64,000 bases of DNA from Melastoma dodecandrum (taxonomy: Eukaryota > Streptophyta > Magnoliopsida > Myrtales > Melastomataceae): NCBI GenBank assembly GCA_029817715.1, contig JARUPY010000088.1:2480001-2544000 (forward strand). The letters are read 5' to 3'. A program made the translations under genes and the position numbers. Below, piece after piece: positions 61,001 through 64,000 of the stretch. The notes below the pieces were generated by a model that was not told where the DNA came from, did not search any database, and worked only from the letters and a program-made list of their open reading frames with translations. The number at the start of each line of letters is the position of its first letter. The stretch's first letter is position 1.

Positions 61001-62177
61001 TGATGCGCGTCGTCAACGCAACAAAAATAAATCCTCGTTCACACAAACTAAGCAGTAAGGGCAAGCAAGGGTCGATCCCACAGAGAATCAGTATCAATTA
61101 GGTCTTATAACGTCAAATTCGATAACCAAATTCAAGGTCAAGTGAACAAATCAAGTGATGAGAAGTTAAACTAACAGCAAAATGAATCGAATTACCAATA
61201 AGAATTAAAGATCTAGGACTACCGATTTCCCCTCATGACTTATGCTCTCATATCCCCTCTTCTTATTACTATTGAATTTCATCGGTTGTTAACTGTAGGC
61301 TGCTAATCTCTCCCCATAACCCTCTCGGATATCCGGGAACGTACCCCCATGTATCAAATTCTCTACTCTATGTCTAGGCAAAGAACTAGTGGAGGCCCTT
61401 TACGATTTAACCCTACTTTGATTACCCAAGGTGCACGGTATTTCTACTCTCACACTAAAACCCGGTCTCTCGACTCGAAGGTTCCTTAGGTTATCCTAAT
61501 CCCGATCTGACCCAGACTACCCTCTCGAGTCTCCCTAGGTGATCAAATCAATATCAACAGTTGATCAGGCTGCTAATACGCATTAAACACGGGATTGGAT
61601 AAACAACCAACGGAAATTCAATTCATAATAAGAAAGGTTCAACAATTACAAAAGAACACGAGGTTCCATCGTCGTCCTAGAACAAAGAAATTAGTTCATA
61701 GCGATGCAACACGAAAACCAAATCAAAGATGAAAGCATAATTGAAATCTAAAAGAAAAAGGGAAAAGAATTTTGCAATTCTCCGCCGGCACCAATCTCCT
61801 GTCACGAGCTTTTCGCCGTCAAAGAAAAACCAATTCCCACCACTCTCTCTCACCCTAGTAAACCTTAAGTTTGAGTATTTATACTAGGGAATAATCTAAA
61901 TGACCTAAATAGAAATAAAGAGAAAATCTAGGAATTCGGAGGGGAGGAAATCTTCTGGTTCTCCGCAGCTGCGAGGAAATCTTCCGCAGCTGCGAAAGTC
62001 TCTGTGGTTGCGAACTTCCTCTTGCCCGCAGCTGCGGAGAGTCTCGACGCAGCTGCGAAGGTCTCTGTGGTTGCACTCCTCGCTTCCTTCTCACAACTAT
62101 TCCTTCCTCTCTTCGTTGTTCCTCATTTCATCTTCAATTCCCTACACGAACAATAACGAATGTGAGGTAACACAATT
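61001..62177 (-). repeat. 5' LTR of the Athila-type element, truncated
   Basis: Aligns with 51127-52366 apart from a 63-bp tandem-duplication difference and an 11-bp inversion (62037-62047). The ~97 bp that should follow (equivalent to 52367-52463) are missing because family X sequence starts at 62178. It carries four CGCAGCTGCG palindromes (61964, 61985, 62027 and 62048). Confidence 0.85.
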
Positions 62178-64000
62178 TGTTGAATCGTTTATGTACACTA
62201 AGAGGGGGGTGAATTAGTGTTTATCACTTTTTCGCCCTTTCTCGGTGTAAGCGGAAGCGTACTGTATCACAGCAGAGCGTTTCTCAGAATGAGAAATACC
62301 TTACTGTAACTGTTACGATTTTGTCGAGTAGGTTTTCGTTCGAGTGTTGCGCGATCGTAATGGACACAGTGATTTATAGTGGTTCGGCCTTAATTGACCT
62401 ACGTCCACTTTCCACCAACAAGGTGATTCCACTATATAAAATAATGGGTGCAAAGAGCCCTTGCACTAGGCGTATGTTCCTCTCACAAAGTGAGATTTAG
62501 AATCCCGTACAATAGATGATCACTCCTGGCAACGGTCAGCTCCTCACACAGTGGACGTCTTCTCGTTTCCAGCAGAATGATGCTCATGCTCAGCAGTTGA
62601 TTGCTCAATGGATTCCACACAGCTCGTTGTCGCTTAATATAAACCTGACTTATCAAAGAGCACAGACAACGTTATGTTAGAGTATAAATCCTCGCAGATA
62701 ACTCCTTACGGTGAAGAATGTATTCTCAGAGAGCAGCTCGTTTCTGCTTCACAGCGAAGGATTGCTTCAGCACTTTATCGTTCAGCAGAGGATTTCCACA
62801 CAGATCTTGTCTCTCCTTAAGATAAGCCTGCACTTGCTTAAGAGACAACCACAAAGTTGAACCACAAAGATCACGAAGATAGGAACCACGAAGATCACAA
62901 AGAAAACCACAAAGCCACTTAGAAGGTATCCGTCCTACACTCAGTTCGGACGTGAACGGTTACCACAGCCGTGACTCACTGCACTGCACACCCAGTGCCT
63001 AGGGTGGAATTTTCCGATCCGTTGGCTTCCACGCAACCTGCTTTACTAACCCTCTGTATCAGGCGTTCAAGACTTCTGCACAGCACCCCTCTGCTCGGGA
63101 GGAACTCTTTCCACTCCGGCGGCGTTCCCACCTCCTGCTCTACCCTGCAGGCACGAGACTTCTGGCGCGCACCCGCAAGTGCGTGTCTAACTGCTCAAAC
63201 TCCGTAGGCTCGAGACTTCCCTGCGAAAAGACACGACAAGAACGGCTTCTTGCCGATGGGTCAGCAACCGGTTACTGAATTCAGAGCAGGTATTCACTTA
63301 GCTTCCCTCAGACGATTCGCCGGCTGCTCGTTGAACGCACCGAGGACACACAGTCCCTCTCAGACGATTCAAGGGATCTGACCTCAACCCCTTGACACTC
63401 TCACACGCAGCTTGCAAGAGAAAGAACTAGGAGACACTTAGCACTTTCCGCTCTCCGTCGACGCACAAAGCTCACACAGACCACACAGACCACACAGATC
63501 ACACAGACCACACAGATCACACAGACCACACAGATCACACAGACCACACAGACCACACAGACCACACAGATCACACAGACCACACAGATCACACAGACGC
63601 ACAAAAGCAGGTTTTCTGTCGTCTCTGGTCAGGTTATAAAGAAGAACGAGGACGGAAATCGTCTAGGCAATCAACAAGATTTATTGCCAAAATTGGCAGC
63701 GAGGACACATCAACGGTCTGCTCAACGTTTGCTGTGTTATAAAAGGAAAGCCACAAACGGTAACTTCCTTTACTTATCTCAATCAAATAGATTATTTCCA
63801 ATCTCCAACATCATATCTAATCAATATATTTAATTAAATATATTTAATTTGATATTTTCTCCTATTACAGCGAGACGTTGCTGCAGGGAATCAGAGATAT
63901 ATTTTGTTGACGCTCAGAATAAATCTTAGAATAAATCATGATTATTAAAAATATGTTTCCATATTTTCAACTTCTATGCGTAATATCACAGTAACAGTGT
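62178..64000 (+). mobile_element. LTR-element, family X (copy X2), runs off the window
   Basis: Starts TGTTGAATCG... then 'actaagaggggggtgaatt', the same head as copy X1. It contains the 'tttatagtggttcggcc' box and a long GC-richer region (62900-63450). It was inserted into, or replaced the end of, the Athila 5' LTR. Its right end is not in the window. No coding domain is recognised. Confidence 0.65.
63473..63597. repeat. Microsatellite-like run of 'cacacagacca/cacacagatca'
   Basis: About 13 units of roughly 9-10 bp alternate between 'cacacagac' and 'cacacagat', with no spacers. This is simple sequence inside copy X2. Confidence 0.9.

Larger units (their letters stand above)
51127..62177 (-). 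mobile_element. Athila-type Ty3/gypsy LTR retrotransposon, degenerate, 5' LTR truncated
   Basis: Order on the minus strand: 5' LTR (62177-61001, incomplete), PBS, gag-protease, reverse transcriptase-RNase H-integrase, a palindrome-rich spacer, a third ORF, polypurine tract and 3' LTR (52463-51127). The PBS TGGCGCCGCTGCCGGGGA is the tRNA-Asp-type site usual in Athila-like elements. The gag type, the integrase sequence and a third ORF downstream of pol fit the Athila lineage. Coding damage: one frameshift between protease and RT, one in integrase, and one in-frame TAG in the third ORF. The 5' LTR lacks its first ~97 bp because an X element begins at 62178. Confidence 0.88.

Noticed and set aside
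63473..63597. CRISPR-like regular repeats
   Set aside because: The units are contiguous simple sequence with no unique spacers, in a plant retroelement.

Overview
The window looks like nuclear DNA of a eudicot plant. It carries two intron-containing genes of plant phenylpropanoid/flavonoid families, plant-type retrotransposons (Athila-like Ty3/gypsy, Ty1/copia relics, Tat/Ogre-like non-autonomous elements) and a Mutator-like DNA transposon. I cannot name the species. There are only two intact-looking host genes, and most of the 64 kb is nested repeat.

Layout. 1-3575: fragment of an LTR-element family (called X here) on the minus strand, split by a solo LTR (1091-2713) with a perfect 5-bp target duplication. 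3939-5329 (minus): complete five-exon reductase gene of the isoflavone-reductase-like / phenylcoumaran benzylic ether reductase / eugenol synthase family. 5640-9040: intergenic DNA with a ~185-bp tandem repeat and a decayed copia RNase H relic. 9041-42976: a Mutator-like element (MULE) with ~200-bp terminal inverted repeats and an 8-bp target duplication. Its own sequence is only ~2.6 kb (a broken GRF zinc-finger gene and the N-terminal part of a transposase). Between these sits a 31.4-kb LTR element (10340-41718; TSD ATACA) on the minus strand. That element has 3.74-kb outer LTRs (type A) and an interior made largely of a tandem array of related non-autonomous elements that share 2.93-kb LTRs (type B) at a period of ~8.55 kb. 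No gag-pol is recognisable in it.

42985-45345: flavonol synthase (FLS) locus with a complete three-exon gene on the minus strand. 46020-47400: a second copy of the same locus. This copy has lost nearly all its coding sequence but keeps the empty MULE site and upstream sequence, and it has gained a MITE-like insertion. 47400-49301: mostly unassigned. 49302-51126: another X fragment. 51127-62177: an Athila-type Ty3/gypsy element on the minus strand with gag-pro, pol and a third ORF, damaged by two frameshifts and one in-frame stop. Its 5' LTR is cut by a third X element (62178 to the window end).

The two host genes belong to neighbouring branches of phenylpropanoid metabolism (NADPH-dependent ether/propenyl reduction; flavonol formation). 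They were about 38 kb closer before the MULE and LTR insertions if no other rearrangement occurred. Nothing shows that they are co-regulated. The least ordinary observations are the FLS duplicate that preserves the pre-insertion MULE site, the shared-LTR tandem array inside the MULE, a compensated hairpin beside the polypurine tract of both LTR types, and an 11-bp inversion between two CGCAGCTGCG palindromes that distinguishes the two LTRs of the Athila element.
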